Made by a program: the position numbers and the translations under genes. The notes beneath the pieces were generated by a model that was given only the letters and a program-made list of their open reading frames with translations, was not told the origin of the DNA and did no database searches. 63,472 nucleotides of DNA from an uncultured Clostridia bacterium (GTDB lineage Bacteria > Bacillota > Clostridia > Oscillospirales > Oscillospiraceae), in the NCBI GenBank assembly GCA_947649615.1, contig CANSSG010000014.1, positions 1 through 63,472 of the forward strand, in the 5' to 3' direction. Positions 32,218 through 40,751 of the stretch are shown one piece after another (within the stretch, counting starts at the first letter, position 1; each line of letters begins with the position of its first letter).

Positions 32218-34068
32218 ATGGCTTTGCACGTCAACTGCGGCGGGCCGCATGATGAGACGCTGTCGTTTGCGGGAAGTGAATTGGAACGCTATATGGAGCG
32301 GATGCTGCCGGATGGCACGGAGGACGTTTCCATTCGCCTCTTGGCGGGCCGGGAGAAGGAAGAGGCGGAAAGGTTTTCTGTTTCTATGACGCCTGCGGGC
32401 GGTTCTATAACCGGAAATTGTCCGCGGGCGGTCCTTTTGGGCGTGTACGACTACCTGCGGCGGCTGGGGTGCCGGTTCCTCGGGCCTGGAAAACATTGCG
32501 AGATGATTCCAAGCATCCGCCGGGAACAGTTGGCGGCGGTCTATGAGAAGCGGGCGTCCTTCCGCCACCGGGGTGTGTGCATCGAGGGGGCCGACAGCCG
32601 GGAAAATGTGCTGCATTTTATCGACTGGCTGCCGAAGGCAGGGTATAATGCCTTCTTTTTGCAGTTCAAGACCCCCTATGCCTTCTTAAAGCGGTGGTAC
32701 CGGCATGAGAATAACCCCCTGCGGGAACCGGAACCATATACCGAGGCGGACGCGGAGCGGGATATGGCTGCCTTCGAAGCTGCCGTCAAGCGGCGGGGCC
32801 TGCTCCTGCACAAGGCGGGCCACGGATGGACGGGGGAGGTGCTGGGCTTCCACGCGCTGTCCTGGGATGCGGAGCGGGCGCCGCTGGCGGAGGAGAAGCG
32901 GGGCTTGGCCGCTGAGATCGACGGGCGGCGGGCGCTGTGGCACGGCGTTCCGGCCAATACCAATCTGTGCTTTTCTAACAGGCAGGCCGTGGATGCTTTT
33001 GCGGAGCGGGTGGTGGAATATGCGGCGGGGAACCCTGCGGCGGACTATGTCCATGTGTGGCTGGCGGACGCTTTCAACAATGTGTGTGCGTGTGATGCAT
33101 GTCGTGAGACAACCTTGTCCGACCAGTACATAGCCCTGCTCAACGAAATCGACCGGCGGCTGGCCGCTTCGGGGCTGGGGACGCGGATCGTATTCCTGCT
33201 GTATCAGGAGCTTCTGTGGCCCCCGGTCCGGGAACGGCTGGCGAATCCAGACCGGTTCGTCCTCATGTTCGCGCCCATCAGCCGGACCTTTGAAGCGTCC
33301 TACGCCCTGGATGGGCCGGAAAAGGAAATACCGCCTTATATCCGAAACCAGATTACCCTGCCTACGGATCTGGGGGAAAACCTGGCGTTCCTGCGGGGGT
33401 GGCAGAAGACGTTCGATGGAGACGGCTTTGTGTATGACTACCCGCTGGGCCGCGCCCACTACGGCGACCTGGGCTATGTCCATATGGCCCGTATCACCGG
33501 CGGCGATGTGAAGAAGCTGCGGCAGATGGGGCTGGACGGCTATATTAGCTGCCAGGAGCTTCGCGCGGCGCTGCCGAACGCACTGCCAAACTATGTGATG
33601 GGCTATACGCTTTTTGACGAGACGGCGGATACCGGGGACTTAATCAATGAGTACTTCCAGGCCGCTTACGGCGAAGACTGGGAGCGGGTGAAGGCGTATC
33701 TGACCACGCTGTCCCGCCTGAGCAGCCGGGATTATGTCAATGGGAAGGGCGGGCGCGTATCGGCGGGTATGGCCCGCCGGATGGTGGCTTTGCAGGCGGC
33801 CTGCCGGGAAGCTGCGCCCTGGGTGGACGCCCGCAGGGACCAGGGGTTGTACTGGCGGCTGCTGGCGTACCACAGGGAATATGCGATGCAGCTTGCCCGG
33901 GCGCTGGAACTGCTGGCCGCAGACAGGCCGGAGGAGGGCCGGGAGGCGTGGCTGGCGCTGGGGAAGCTGATACAAGAAAACGAGCCGGAATTCCAGCCCT
34001 ACCTGGACGTATACCGGGTGCTGGAGGTTACGGCAAATTATACCGGCTTCCGTGGGTTGGGAGCCTGA
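32218..34068 (+). CDS. DUF4838-domain protein, glycoside-hydrolase-like
   Basis: A 616-residue protein without a signal peptide, therefore probably cytoplasmic. Residues 1-100 resemble the N-terminal domain of alpha-glucuronidase/GH20-type enzymes (AVLLGVYDYLRRLGCRFLGPGKHCEMIP). Residues 110-450 match the DUF4838 TIM-barrel-like domain (FRHRGVCIEG, YNAFFLQFKTPY, VHVWLADAFNNVCACDACR). DUF4838 proteins cluster with amino-sugar and uronate utilisation genes, and their activity is generally undefined. The start at 32218 follows AGGAGGGG and lies outside the terminator hairpin; GTG 32161 and ATG 32182 fall in or before that hairpin. It heads the NagB-NagA-ROK unit. Confidence 0.75.
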   Translation: MALHVNCGGPHDETLSFAGSELERYMERMLPDGTEDVSIRLLAGREKEEAERFSVSMTPAGGSITGNCPRAVLLGVYDYLRRLGCRFLGPGKHCEMIPSIRREQLAAVYEKRASFRHRGVCIEGADSRENVLHFIDWLPKAGYNAFFLQFKTPYAFLKRWYRHENNPLREPEPYTEADAERDMAAFEAAVKRRGLLLHKAGHGWTGEVLGFHALSWDAERAPLAEEKRGLAAEIDGRRALWHGVPANTNLCFSNRQAVDAFAERVVEYAAGNPAADYVHVWLADAFNNVCACDACRETTLSDQYIALLNEIDRRLAASGLGTRIVFLLYQELLWPPVRERLANPDRFVLMFAPISRTFEASYALDGPEKEIPPYIRNQITLPTDLGENLAFLRGWQKTFDGDGFVYDYPLGRAHYGDLGYVHMARITGGDVKKLRQMGLDGYISCQELRAALPNALPNYVMGYTLFDETADTGDLINEYFQAAYGEDWERVKAYLTTLSRLSSRDYVNGKGGRVSAGMARRMVALQAACREAAPWVDARRDQGLYWRLLAYHREYAMQLARALELLAADRPEEGREAWLALGKLIQENEPEFQPYLDVYRVLEVTANYTGFRGLGA

Positions 34069-34081
34069 AGGAGGGTATATT

Positions 34082-34903
34082 ATGCGCCATGAATATTATT
34101 ATTACGACAAAGCCCAGCTTTTGGCGTCGCCGAAGCTGCCCGTTGCCGTTATGGCGGACAACGCCGCCGTGTTTCAGACGATGGCCGGGGAAATGGCGGA
34201 GGAGATCAAGCGGAAAAATGCACTGGGGGAGAAAACAGTGTTTATCTGCCCTGTTGGCCCGGTGGGACAGTATCCTTACTTCGTTGAAATGGTCAACAAG
34301 GAAAAAATCAGCCTGAAAAACGTTTGGTTCCTTAACATGGATGAGTATCTTACCGATGATAAGGAGTGGATTGATAAGAACCACCGGCTCAGCTTTCGGG
34401 GCTTCATGGACCGGACGGTGTATACCAAAATCGACCCCGCCCTGGTCATGCCGGAAAACCAGCGGGTGTTTCCCGACCCGAAGGACCCGGAAAATATGTG
34501 GCGGACGATCCAAGCGCTGGGCGGGGTGGATATCTGCTTCGGCGGCATCGGCATCAACGGACACGTCGCTTTTAATGAAGCCCAGGACGAGTTGACGCCG
34601 GACCAGTTCCGCGCCCTGCCGGCCCGGGTGCTGGAAATCTCGCGGGAGACGCGTACCGCTAACGCCATCGGGGACTTGAACGGCGCGGTGGACGATATGC
34701 CCCGTTGGTGCGTCACCATCGGCATGAAGGAAATTTACAGCGCCAGGAAAATCCGGCTGGGATGCTTCCGGGATTGGCACCGCGCGGTAGCCCGCCACGC
34801 GGCCTATGGCGAGGTTTCCGCACACTTCCCTGTGACGCTGCTGCAAGAGCATCCTGACGCGCTGCTGCGGATCACGGAATTTGTGGCAAATCTGCCGGAA
34901 TGA
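34082..34903 (+). CDS. nagB: Glucosamine-6-phosphate deaminase family protein
   Basis: A 273-residue NagB-type enzyme, which converts glucosamine-6-phosphate to fructose-6-phosphate and ammonia. Motifs are FLNMDEYL with the catalytic Asp and Glu, and FGGIGINGHVAFNEA with the active-site His. It diverges from typical NagB in the C-terminal third (CVTIGMKEIYSARKIRLGCF for the usual TMGVGTL region), so a related isomerase on another amino sugar is possible. AGGAGG precedes the start at 34082. It is followed 11 bp later by NagA. Confidence 0.88.
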   Translation: MRHEYYYYDKAQLLASPKLPVAVMADNAAVFQTMAGEMAEEIKRKNALGEKTVFICPVGPVGQYPYFVEMVNKEKISLKNVWFLNMDEYLTDDKEWIDKNHRLSFRGFMDRTVYTKIDPALVMPENQRVFPDPKDPENMWRTIQALGGVDICFGGIGINGHVAFNEAQDELTPDQFRALPARVLEISRETRTANAIGDLNGAVDDMPRWCVTIGMKEIYSARKIRLGCFRDWHRAVARHAAYGEVSAHFPVTLLQEHPDALLRITEFVANLPE

Positions 34904-34914
34904 GGAGGCGGGGT

Positions 34915-36060
34915 ATGAGCGTACGCTGCATGATTAACGGCCAGGTGTATGTGGGCCGCCGCTTCCAGGCGAAAACCGTCTGCATAGAGGATGGGAAGAT
35001 CCGGCTGCTGCCCCCGGATGCGCCCGTGCCGGAGGGGGAGGCCTATGACGCTGCGGGGGAAAAGATCGTCCCCGGGTTCATCGACGTCCATACCCACGGC
35101 GCCGTCGGCGTAGATGTGAACAGCGCGCCGCCGGAGGGTTTGGAGAAGATCGCACGGTTTTTTGCCGGGAATGGCACCACCTCCTGGCTGGCGTCCGTGC
35201 TGACGGACACCGAGGAACAGACCCGCTGGTGTATTACGCAATACAAGGCGCACCGGCAGAACGGGACTGCTGGGGCGGAGCTGCTGGGCATCCATTTGGA
35301 AGGGCCGTTTTTGGCGGCGGCTTACAAGGGCGCTATGCCGGAGCATCTGCTGCGGAAAGGGGACGCCGGTTTGCTGCGGGCCTACCAGGAACTTGCAGAG
35401 GGCGGCGTCCGGTATCTGACCATTTCCCCGGAGGTGGAGGGGGCTGTTGAACTGATTCCCACCACTAGGGAACTGGGGATTGTTGCCGCGATCGGCCACT
35501 CCGGCGCGGATTATGAGACCGCTATGGCGGCAATCGCTTCCGGGGCGCAGGCGGCGACGCATACCTTCAACGCCATGCAACTCCTCCATCAGCACCGGCC
35601 TGCCATCTGCGGCGCGGTGCTGGAAAGCGACGTCTACTGCGAAGCGATCTGCGATGGGCGGCACCTTCACCCCGCTGTCGTGCGCTTGCTGCTGAAGGTC
35701 AAGGGCATCGAACGGGTGGTTGCCATTACAGATTCCATCATGGCGGCGGGATTGCCGGATGGAAAGTACCACTTGGGCGTCAATGAAGTGGTGGTGGAGG
35801 ACGGCGATGCGAAGCTGGCGTCCGACGGCACCCGGGCGGGCAGCACCTTGACCCAGGATGCGGCGTTGAAAAACCTGTTGGCTTTCACCGGACGGACCCT
35901 GGAGGACGTGCTGCCGCTGCTGACGGAGAATCCTGCAAGGCTGATTGGCGTGTTTGACCGGAAAGGCTCGGTTGCCGATGGGAAGGACGCGGATTTGGTG
36001 GCGCTGGATGATAAAAACAATATCTCCGCCGTGTTTGTGCGGGGAGAGAAGATCCGGTAA
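34915..36060 (+). CDS. nagA: N-acetylglucosamine-6-phosphate deacetylase
   Basis: A 381-residue amidohydrolase. Metal and catalytic motifs are PGFIDVHTHGAVGVD, GIHLEGPFL (Glu ligand), AAIGHSGADYETA, HTFNAMQLLHQ, CDGRHLHP and AITDSIMAAG with the catalytic Asp. It removes acetate from GlcNAc-6-phosphate ahead of NagB. The start at 34915 follows GAGGAGGCG; an earlier in-frame ATG at 34900 lies on that ribosome-binding site and overlaps the NagB end. Confidence 0.93.
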   Translation: MSVRCMINGQVYVGRRFQAKTVCIEDGKIRLLPPDAPVPEGEAYDAAGEKIVPGFIDVHTHGAVGVDVNSAPPEGLEKIARFFAGNGTTSWLASVLTDTEEQTRWCITQYKAHRQNGTAGAELLGIHLEGPFLAAAYKGAMPEHLLRKGDAGLLRAYQELAEGGVRYLTISPEVEGAVELIPTTRELGIVAAIGHSGADYETAMAAIASGAQAATHTFNAMQLLHQHRPAICGAVLESDVYCEAICDGRHLHPAVVRLLLKVKGIERVVAITDSIMAAGLPDGKYHLGVNEVVVEDGDAKLASDGTRAGSTLTQDAALKNLLAFTGRTLEDVLPLLTENPARLIGVFDRKGSVADGKDADLVALDDKNNISAVFVRGEKIR

Positions 36061-36091
36061 TTAAGTTTTAAAGCGAAGGGAGGGCGGCGCC

Positions 36092-37315
36092 ATGCAGTTT
36101 GAACAGGGGGCTAACCCGGCGCGGGTCAAGGCGCTCAATCAGGCCGCAATTTTAAAGGCAATTTACCACCACGGGCCAATCAAGCGGGCGGAAATTGCCA
36201 AGCGGCTGGGGCTGACGCTGCCTACCATTACGACCAACGTCAGTGCTATGATCAGGCGGGGGGTGGTCCGGGAGGCTGGCTCCGCCCAGCCCGGGGAGGG
36301 CTATCTGGGGCGGAAGGCGCACCCGGTAGACATCGTGCCGGAGTCCAGGCGCTTTATCGGCGTGGAAATCCAGGGCGCACGGCGGACGCTGTGCCTGCTG
36401 GACTACCGGGGCCGCGCCCTGTATACCCGGGCGGATGGGGAGGATTGCCCGGACTATGGGCGGAATATGGAAATGGCCCGGGACATGATTCGGGACGCGC
36501 TGGAAGCCTGCGGCCTGACGCTGGCGGACATTGCCGGGATCGGCGTCTGCATGCCCGGGCTGGTGGACAACCGGCAGGGGACGCTGGTGGTGCGGCCCAG
36601 CCTAAACTGGTCGGGAAAGCATGTGCGGGGCGATATGGCCGCGCTGGTTGGCTATAATGGGCCGATCAGCGTGGAAAACAATGCCTGCGCCCGGGCTTAT
36701 GGGGCGCAGCTTTTCCGGCGGGAGGCCCTGGGGGATGTGCAGACCTTTGCCTATCTATTTATCAACGTGGGCATTGCCTGCCCGCTGGTGCTCAATACCG
36801 CCAGCGTGTTCGGCTCCGTAGTGGGGGCCGGGGAGGTGGGCCATATGGTCATGGAGCGCGGCGGCCTTCGCTGCAACTGCGGCAACCGCGGGTGCCTGGA
36901 AGCCTACGCCAGCGATTGGGCGGTGCTGGGCCGGTGCAGGGATGCGCTGGCGGCCGGCCGGGCGCCGGTGCTGCGGCAAATCTGCGGCGGCCGCCCGGCG
37001 ACGATGGAACTGCTCCTGGAAGCCCAGGGCGCGGGCGACCCGGATGCGGCGGAAATTGTAGAGAAGGCGGTTCATACCCTGGGGGTGGCTGTGGCGAATA
37101 TTCATAATTTCGCCTGCCCCAGCCGGATGCTTATTGAGGGGAAGCTTTTTTGCCGCCAGGAAAACCGGGAACGGCTGCTGGAGGTGGTGCGGCGAAACCT
37201 TTGCAGCGTAATCCGCACGGGAGAGTTTATCTTCGTGGAGCCGGACCCGTTCAGCGGGGCTGTAGGCGCTGCCGCAGTGTCGATTTGCAAAGACTTGGAA
37301 ACCTATGTGGAGTGA
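36092..37315 (+). CDS. ROK-family repressor/kinase
   Basis: A 407-residue ROK protein with an N-terminal winged HTH (residues about 15-75: IKRAEIAKRLGLTLPTITTNVSAMIRRGVV), so it is the NagC/Mlc-type regulator branch. The ROK sugar-kinase fold follows, with SVENNACARA, GEVGHMV and the zinc motif CNCGNRGCLEAY. It probably represses the DUF4838-NagB-NagA unit and is relieved by an amino-sugar phosphate. Confidence 0.93.
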   Translation: MQFEQGANPARVKALNQAAILKAIYHHGPIKRAEIAKRLGLTLPTITTNVSAMIRRGVVREAGSAQPGEGYLGRKAHPVDIVPESRRFIGVEIQGARRTLCLLDYRGRALYTRADGEDCPDYGRNMEMARDMIRDALEACGLTLADIAGIGVCMPGLVDNRQGTLVVRPSLNWSGKHVRGDMAALVGYNGPISVENNACARAYGAQLFRREALGDVQTFAYLFINVGIACPLVLNTASVFGSVVGAGEVGHMVMERGGLRCNCGNRGCLEAYASDWAVLGRCRDALAAGRAPVLRQICGGRPATMELLLEAQGAGDPDAAEIVEKAVHTLGVAVANIHNFACPSRMLIEGKLFCRQENRERLLEVVRRNLCSVIRTGEFIFVEPDPFSGAVGAAAVSICKDLETYVE

Positions 37316-37326
37316 GGGGGAGCGCT

Positions 37327-38112
37327 ATGGCGGTTTTCTTTCTGGTGAGCCTGCTGGCCAGCGCGGTGGGCGCGGTCTGCGGCATCGGCGGAGGCGTGAT
37401 TATTAAGCCTGTGCTGGATTTGCTGCACTTGGAATCGGTCCAGGCGGTCAGCTTCCTGTCTGGCTGTACGGTGCTGTCTATGAGCTGCTACTCCGTGGGC
37501 CGCGCGATGCTGGCGGGGGAGAAACGGGTCTCCCTGGCGGCCGGGACGCCGCTGGCGGTGGGCGCGGCGGCAGGCGGGCTGCTGGGCAGCCAGGTATTCG
37601 CCGCCGTGAAGGGCTTGTTCGCGAACCCTAACGGCGTGGGGGCTGTCCAGGCGGGCTGCCTGGCGGTGGTGACGGCCGGGACGCTGGCTTACACCGTTTG
37701 CAAAAGCCGGATCAAAACCCGGCGGGTGGAAAGCAAATGGGCCTGTGTGGGCATTGGGCTGGCGCTGGGATGTGTGTCCAGCTTTTTGGGCATTGGCGGC
37801 GGGCCGATTAACCTGGTAGTGCTGTATTTCTTTTTCAGCATGGAGACCAAGACGGCGGCGGCGAACAGCCTGTATATCATCTTTTTCAGCCAGCTTGCCA
37901 ATTTGCTGGCGACGGTCGTTTCCGGCGCGGTGCCGGCGTTCCAGCCGGTTACGCTGGTACTGATGGCTGCGGGCGGCATCGGCGGCGGGATCCTGGGCAG
38001 GAGCCTGAATAAGCGCATGGACAATCATGCGGTGGATGTGCTGTTTATTGGGCTGATGGCTGTCATTATCGGCATCAGCATCCTGAACAGCGTACGGTAC
38101 GCCGTGGGGTGA
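37327..38112 (+). CDS. TauE/SafE (TSUP) family membrane exporter
   Basis: A 261-residue polytopic membrane protein with two homologous halves, each marked by a glycine signature: CGIGGGVIIKPVL at residues about 20-32 and SSFLGIGGGPINLVVLYF near 153-170. TSUP proteins move sulfite, sulfoacetate and other organosulfur anions, usually out of the cell. The gene starts 11 bp after the ROK gene and ends the operon, before a strong terminator. Its presence behind a sugar operon is the main hint that the substrate carries a sulfur group; TSUPs are broad, so this is weak. Confidence 0.88.
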   Translation: MAVFFLVSLLASAVGAVCGIGGGVIIKPVLDLLHLESVQAVSFLSGCTVLSMSCYSVGRAMLAGEKRVSLAAGTPLAVGAAAGGLLGSQVFAAVKGLFANPNGVGAVQAGCLAVVTAGTLAYTVCKSRIKTRRVESKWACVGIGLALGCVSSFLGIGGGPINLVVLYFFFSMETKTAAANSLYIIFFSQLANLLATVVSGAVPAFQPVTLVLMAAGGIGGGILGRSLNKRMDNHAVDVLFIGLMAVIIGISILNSVRYAVG

Positions 38113-38128
38113 CTGGCTGTGCCGGGAT

Positions 38129-38173
38129 AAAAACGTACGGAACAATTTGCCGGGAATTGTTCCGTACGTTTTT
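38129..38173 (+). terminator. Terminator of the NagBA-ROK-TSUP operon
   Basis: An 18-bp perfect stem (from AAAAACGTACGGAACAAT to its complement) with a 9-nt loop and a terminal T run. It can act on both strands. Confidence 0.95.
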
Positions 38174-38289
38174 CTTTTATGGGATGAACTGGGCGGGGGA
38201 TTTTGGAGGAAAAATTTGACGGATTTGGCGTTTGGCGGCAGCGCCAGCACTTGGCATGGCGCTGCCCCGCGTATTTTCCACTTTTCGCG

Positions 38290-38310
38290 GCATACTAGTG
38301 AAAAGTATGC
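38290..38310. promoter_or_regulatory. Inverted repeat before the polysaccharide deacetylase gene
   Basis: GCATACT and AGTATGC are perfect inverted 7-mers, 7 bp apart, ending 17 bp before the deacetylase start. It may be an operator or an mRNA hairpin at the translation start. A TTGACG at 38217-38222 could be a -35 box, but no good -10 box follows it. Confidence 0.4.
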
Positions 38311-38327
38311 GGGAAAAGAGGGGAAAT

Positions 38328-39125
38328 ATGAAAAAAACAAAAAAATTGGCGTCCTTGATTCTGGCGGTAATGCTGCTTCTGCCGGCTGCGGCCTGCGCAA
38401 GGCCGGTGGAACCGGACCTTACGGGCTATGCCGCCGGGCCGGCGGAAATCCCCAAAGAAATTCTCGGGGAACTGGACCCTGACACCTTGGAGAACCTGGT
38501 AGAGGAGCCGAAATATGTGGCGCTGACCTTTGACGACGGGCCTAGGGCGGATACTACCGGCCGGCTGCTGGACGGGCTGCTGGAACGGGGGGTGGCGGCA
38601 ACCTTTTTTGTCATCGGGGAGCAGATTCCGTGCAATGAAGGGCTTTTGCAGCGGATGAAGGCCGAGGGACATCAGATTGGCAACCACACCTACTCCCATG
38701 TGCGCCTGCTGAAAGCGGATAAAGACGATGTGGTGGAGGAAGTCCATAAGTCGGAGACCCTTTTGCAGGAAGCTGTGGGGGAGGGGTGCTTTTGGCTGCG
38801 GCCCCCCTACGGACTGATTGGCAGCGAGAGGGCGAAGCTAATTCACACGCCCATGATCTATTGGTCCGTGGACCCGCAGGACTGGAAGCTGCTGGACAAG
38901 GATAAGGTGGCTGCCGCTGTGCTGGACGCGGTGCAGCCGGGCGACATCATCCTGCTGCATGACTTCTACTCTACCAGCGTGGATGCGGCGTTGGAGATTA
39001 TTGACAAGCTACAGGCGGAGGGGTATGCTTTTGTCACGGTAGAGGAGCTGTTCCGCATCCAGGGGGTGGCCCCTCAGCCGGGGACCTTGTACGCAAGGCC
39101 CGACCGGGTCAAGCCGCTACATTGA
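38328..39125 (+). CDS. Polysaccharide deacetylase (NodB domain) lipoprotein
   Basis: A 265-residue exported protein with a signal sequence and probable lipobox PAAAC (Cys23). The NodB domain has TFDDGPRADTT (residues about 68-78), GNHTYSH, RPPYG and LLHDFYST, the full set of metal-binding and catalytic motifs of carbohydrate esterase family 4. It deacetylates peptidoglycan or another N-acetyl polymer at the outer membrane face. The start at 38328 follows GAGGGGAAA. Monocistronic. Confidence 0.93.
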   Translation: MKKTKKLASLILAVMLLLPAAACARPVEPDLTGYAAGPAEIPKEILGELDPDTLENLVEEPKYVALTFDDGPRADTTGRLLDGLLERGVAATFFVIGEQIPCNEGLLQRMKAEGHQIGNHTYSHVRLLKADKDDVVEEVHKSETLLQEAVGEGCFWLRPPYGLIGSERAKLIHTPMIYWSVDPQDWKLLDKDKVAAAVLDAVQPGDIILLHDFYSTSVDAALEIIDKLQAEGYAFVTVEELFRIQGVAPQPGTLYARPDRVKPLH

Positions 39126-39180
39126 TTGGCCGGTTGAACTGCGGTTGAGCGATGGACGGAGCCGCTTAACCGCGCTTCCA

Positions 39181-39209
39181 TTGCGGAAGCGGCGGGGGTG
39201 TGGTATTAT
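39181..39209 (+). promoter_or_regulatory. Promoter of the XRE regulator gene
   Basis: TTGCGG at 39181-39186, a 17-bp spacer and TATTAT at 39204-39209. Confidence 0.65.
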
Positions 39210-39259
39210 AAGGGTGGGCCTGAAATAGGGAGGACGCTTCCGGAAATGAGGAACGCTCT

Positions 39260-40342
39260 ATGGAGATCGGAAAACGGATTCAACAGCTCCGGCGGGAGAA
39301 AAACCTAACCCAGGAGCAGATGGCGGCGGCGCTGGGCGTCACCAGCGCGGCGGTCAGCAAGTGGGAGACCGGCGCGGCGATTCCGGATGTAGGGATGCTA
39401 TGCCCTTTGGCCCGGATGCTGGGCATTACCGTGGATGCGCTGCTGGATTTCCGCCCGGCATTGACGCAGGAGGAGATCAACGTGCTGCTGGAGGACCGCA
39501 GGAAGCTTTTTGAGGAGAAAAAGGCTGGGGAAGCGGTTCAGTCCTGCGAGGCGCTGCTGCGGGAATACCCAAATGATTTGCACTTGAAATGCGCAGCGGC
39601 GGGGCTGTATATTATGTATATCGCCGCCGTTTTGGATGAGAAGTGGGTGGAGGGGCAGATAGAACGGGCCGTCTGCCTGCTGGAACAGTGCCGGAACAAT
39701 GGCGGCGCGGACCTGGCGGCCTGTTCCCGCAGCATGCTGGTGAATCTATACGTGATGCGGGAGGACTTGGATAAGGCGCTGGAGATTCTGGACGAGCAGC
39801 CTCAGCCGGAAATCAACGTGCGGTTCATGCGGGGCAATATCCTTTTGCGAAAGAACGAACTAGACGAAGCAGAAAAAATGTTTCAGACCGAGCTGTGGAC
39901 TGTGGGGCGGAACGCGGTGTTGGGGCTGGTGGGGCTTTACAATGCGGCGCGGCTGCGGAAAGATTGGAAACGGGCGGGGGAGTGCGTGGAGATTGCTGCC
40001 GCCGTGGAGAGAGACCTGCGCATGGATGAAATCGGCGGCTTGACCAGTACCCTACAGTTTTTGCGGGCTGAAGTCCTTTGCCGGGAAGGGAAGCTGGATG
40101 ATGCTGTGGCTTGCTTGAGAGAGTATGTGAACGGGGGACTGGAGCAGTGGGCGCGGGTCAACAGCGAGGAACTGGTCAAGAGCAGCTTTTATGACAAGCT
40201 GAACGCCGGCGCCTCTGGCATGTCGGCGGCGTATTTGGCGCGGAATATCAGCGCTGTGTTGGAGGGAATGGAGAATTTTGACGCGTTGAAGGAACGGGAG
40301 GATTTCAAGGCGCTGCTGCGGAAGCTGGCGGATGTGGAATGA
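39260..40342 (+). CDS. XRE-family regulator with TPR-like sensor
   Basis: A 360-residue protein. The Cro/C1-type HTH occupies residues 1-62 (RIQQLRREKNLTQEQMAAALGVTSAAVSKWETGAAIPDVGML). The rest is helical and resembles TPR repeats (residues about 75-350). Such HTH-TPR proteins often respond to peptides or protein partners. It precedes the giant SLH gene on the same strand, separated by 409 bp with a separate promoter, so control of the S-layer gene is possible but unproven. Confidence 0.88.
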   Translation: MEIGKRIQQLRREKNLTQEQMAAALGVTSAAVSKWETGAAIPDVGMLCPLARMLGITVDALLDFRPALTQEEINVLLEDRRKLFEEKKAGEAVQSCEALLREYPNDLHLKCAAAGLYIMYIAAVLDEKWVEGQIERAVCLLEQCRNNGGADLAACSRSMLVNLYVMREDLDKALEILDEQPQPEINVRFMRGNILLRKNELDEAEKMFQTELWTVGRNAVLGLVGLYNAARLRKDWKRAGECVEIAAAVERDLRMDEIGGLTSTLQFLRAEVLCREGKLDDAVACLREYVNGGLEQWARVNSEELVKSSFYDKLNAGASGMSAAYLARNISAVLEGMENFDALKEREDFKALLRKLADVE

Positions 40343-40495
40343 TGGGCGGCAAGGTTTGCGGAGGGGCAGATGGGAATGCTCCTCCGCGAAATGAATCCGA
40401 TATCCTACATTATAATATACATATTTGCAGGCCAGAGACAGAAACGGCAGGATTGGCTGCAATGTTACGCTTCTGTTACAAGGCGGGCAATCCCA

Positions 40496-40524
40496 TTGAC
40501 AAAACGACAACCCCATGTTAAACT
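40496..40524 (+). promoter_or_regulatory. Promoter of the giant SLH protein gene, with a long leader
   Basis: TTGACA at 40496-40501, a 17-bp spacer and TAAACT at 40519-40524. Transcription would start near 40531 and give a leader of about 220 nt before the ATG at 40752. The rest of the 409-bp gap holds the 55-bp repeat and AGAAGGAGG at 40732-40740. Confidence 0.75.
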
Positions 40525-40650
40525 CCCAACTGTAAACCTCGAAACGCCCTGCCCGGCTGTTCTCCCCGGAACAGATACGGGACCGGCTAGCCACGGTATG
40601 TGCTCCGGTGCGGACAAAAGGGTGGTACTTTCCGAGGATTACAAACTGAG

Positions 40651-40705
40651 GTAAGGGGCTTGATAATGGCCGTCTAGTACAAGAAAACGTGCAAAAACGG
40701 CAGAA
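40651..40705 (+). repeat. 55-bp exact repeat, copy 1 (leader of the giant SLH gene)
   Basis: This 55-bp stretch, beginning GTAAGGGGCTTGATAATGG and ending AAAACGGCAGAA, is identical to 63418-63472 at the right window edge, in the same orientation. It lies in the untranslated leader, 46 bp upstream of the SLH start codon. Flanking sequence to its left differs completely between the copies. It contains a minimal frame ATG-GCC-GTC-TAG. Confidence 0.95.
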
Positions 40706-40751
40706 AGTCAGGCAAACCGCCTCGAAAAATTAGAAGGAGGAAAAATCCACT

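Noticed and set aside
40531-40751. A known riboswitch in the SLH leader
   Set aside because: I could not match the leader to conserved cores of c-di-GMP, SAM, TPP, lysine or glycine riboswitches; the 55-bp repeat is recorded as a repeat only.
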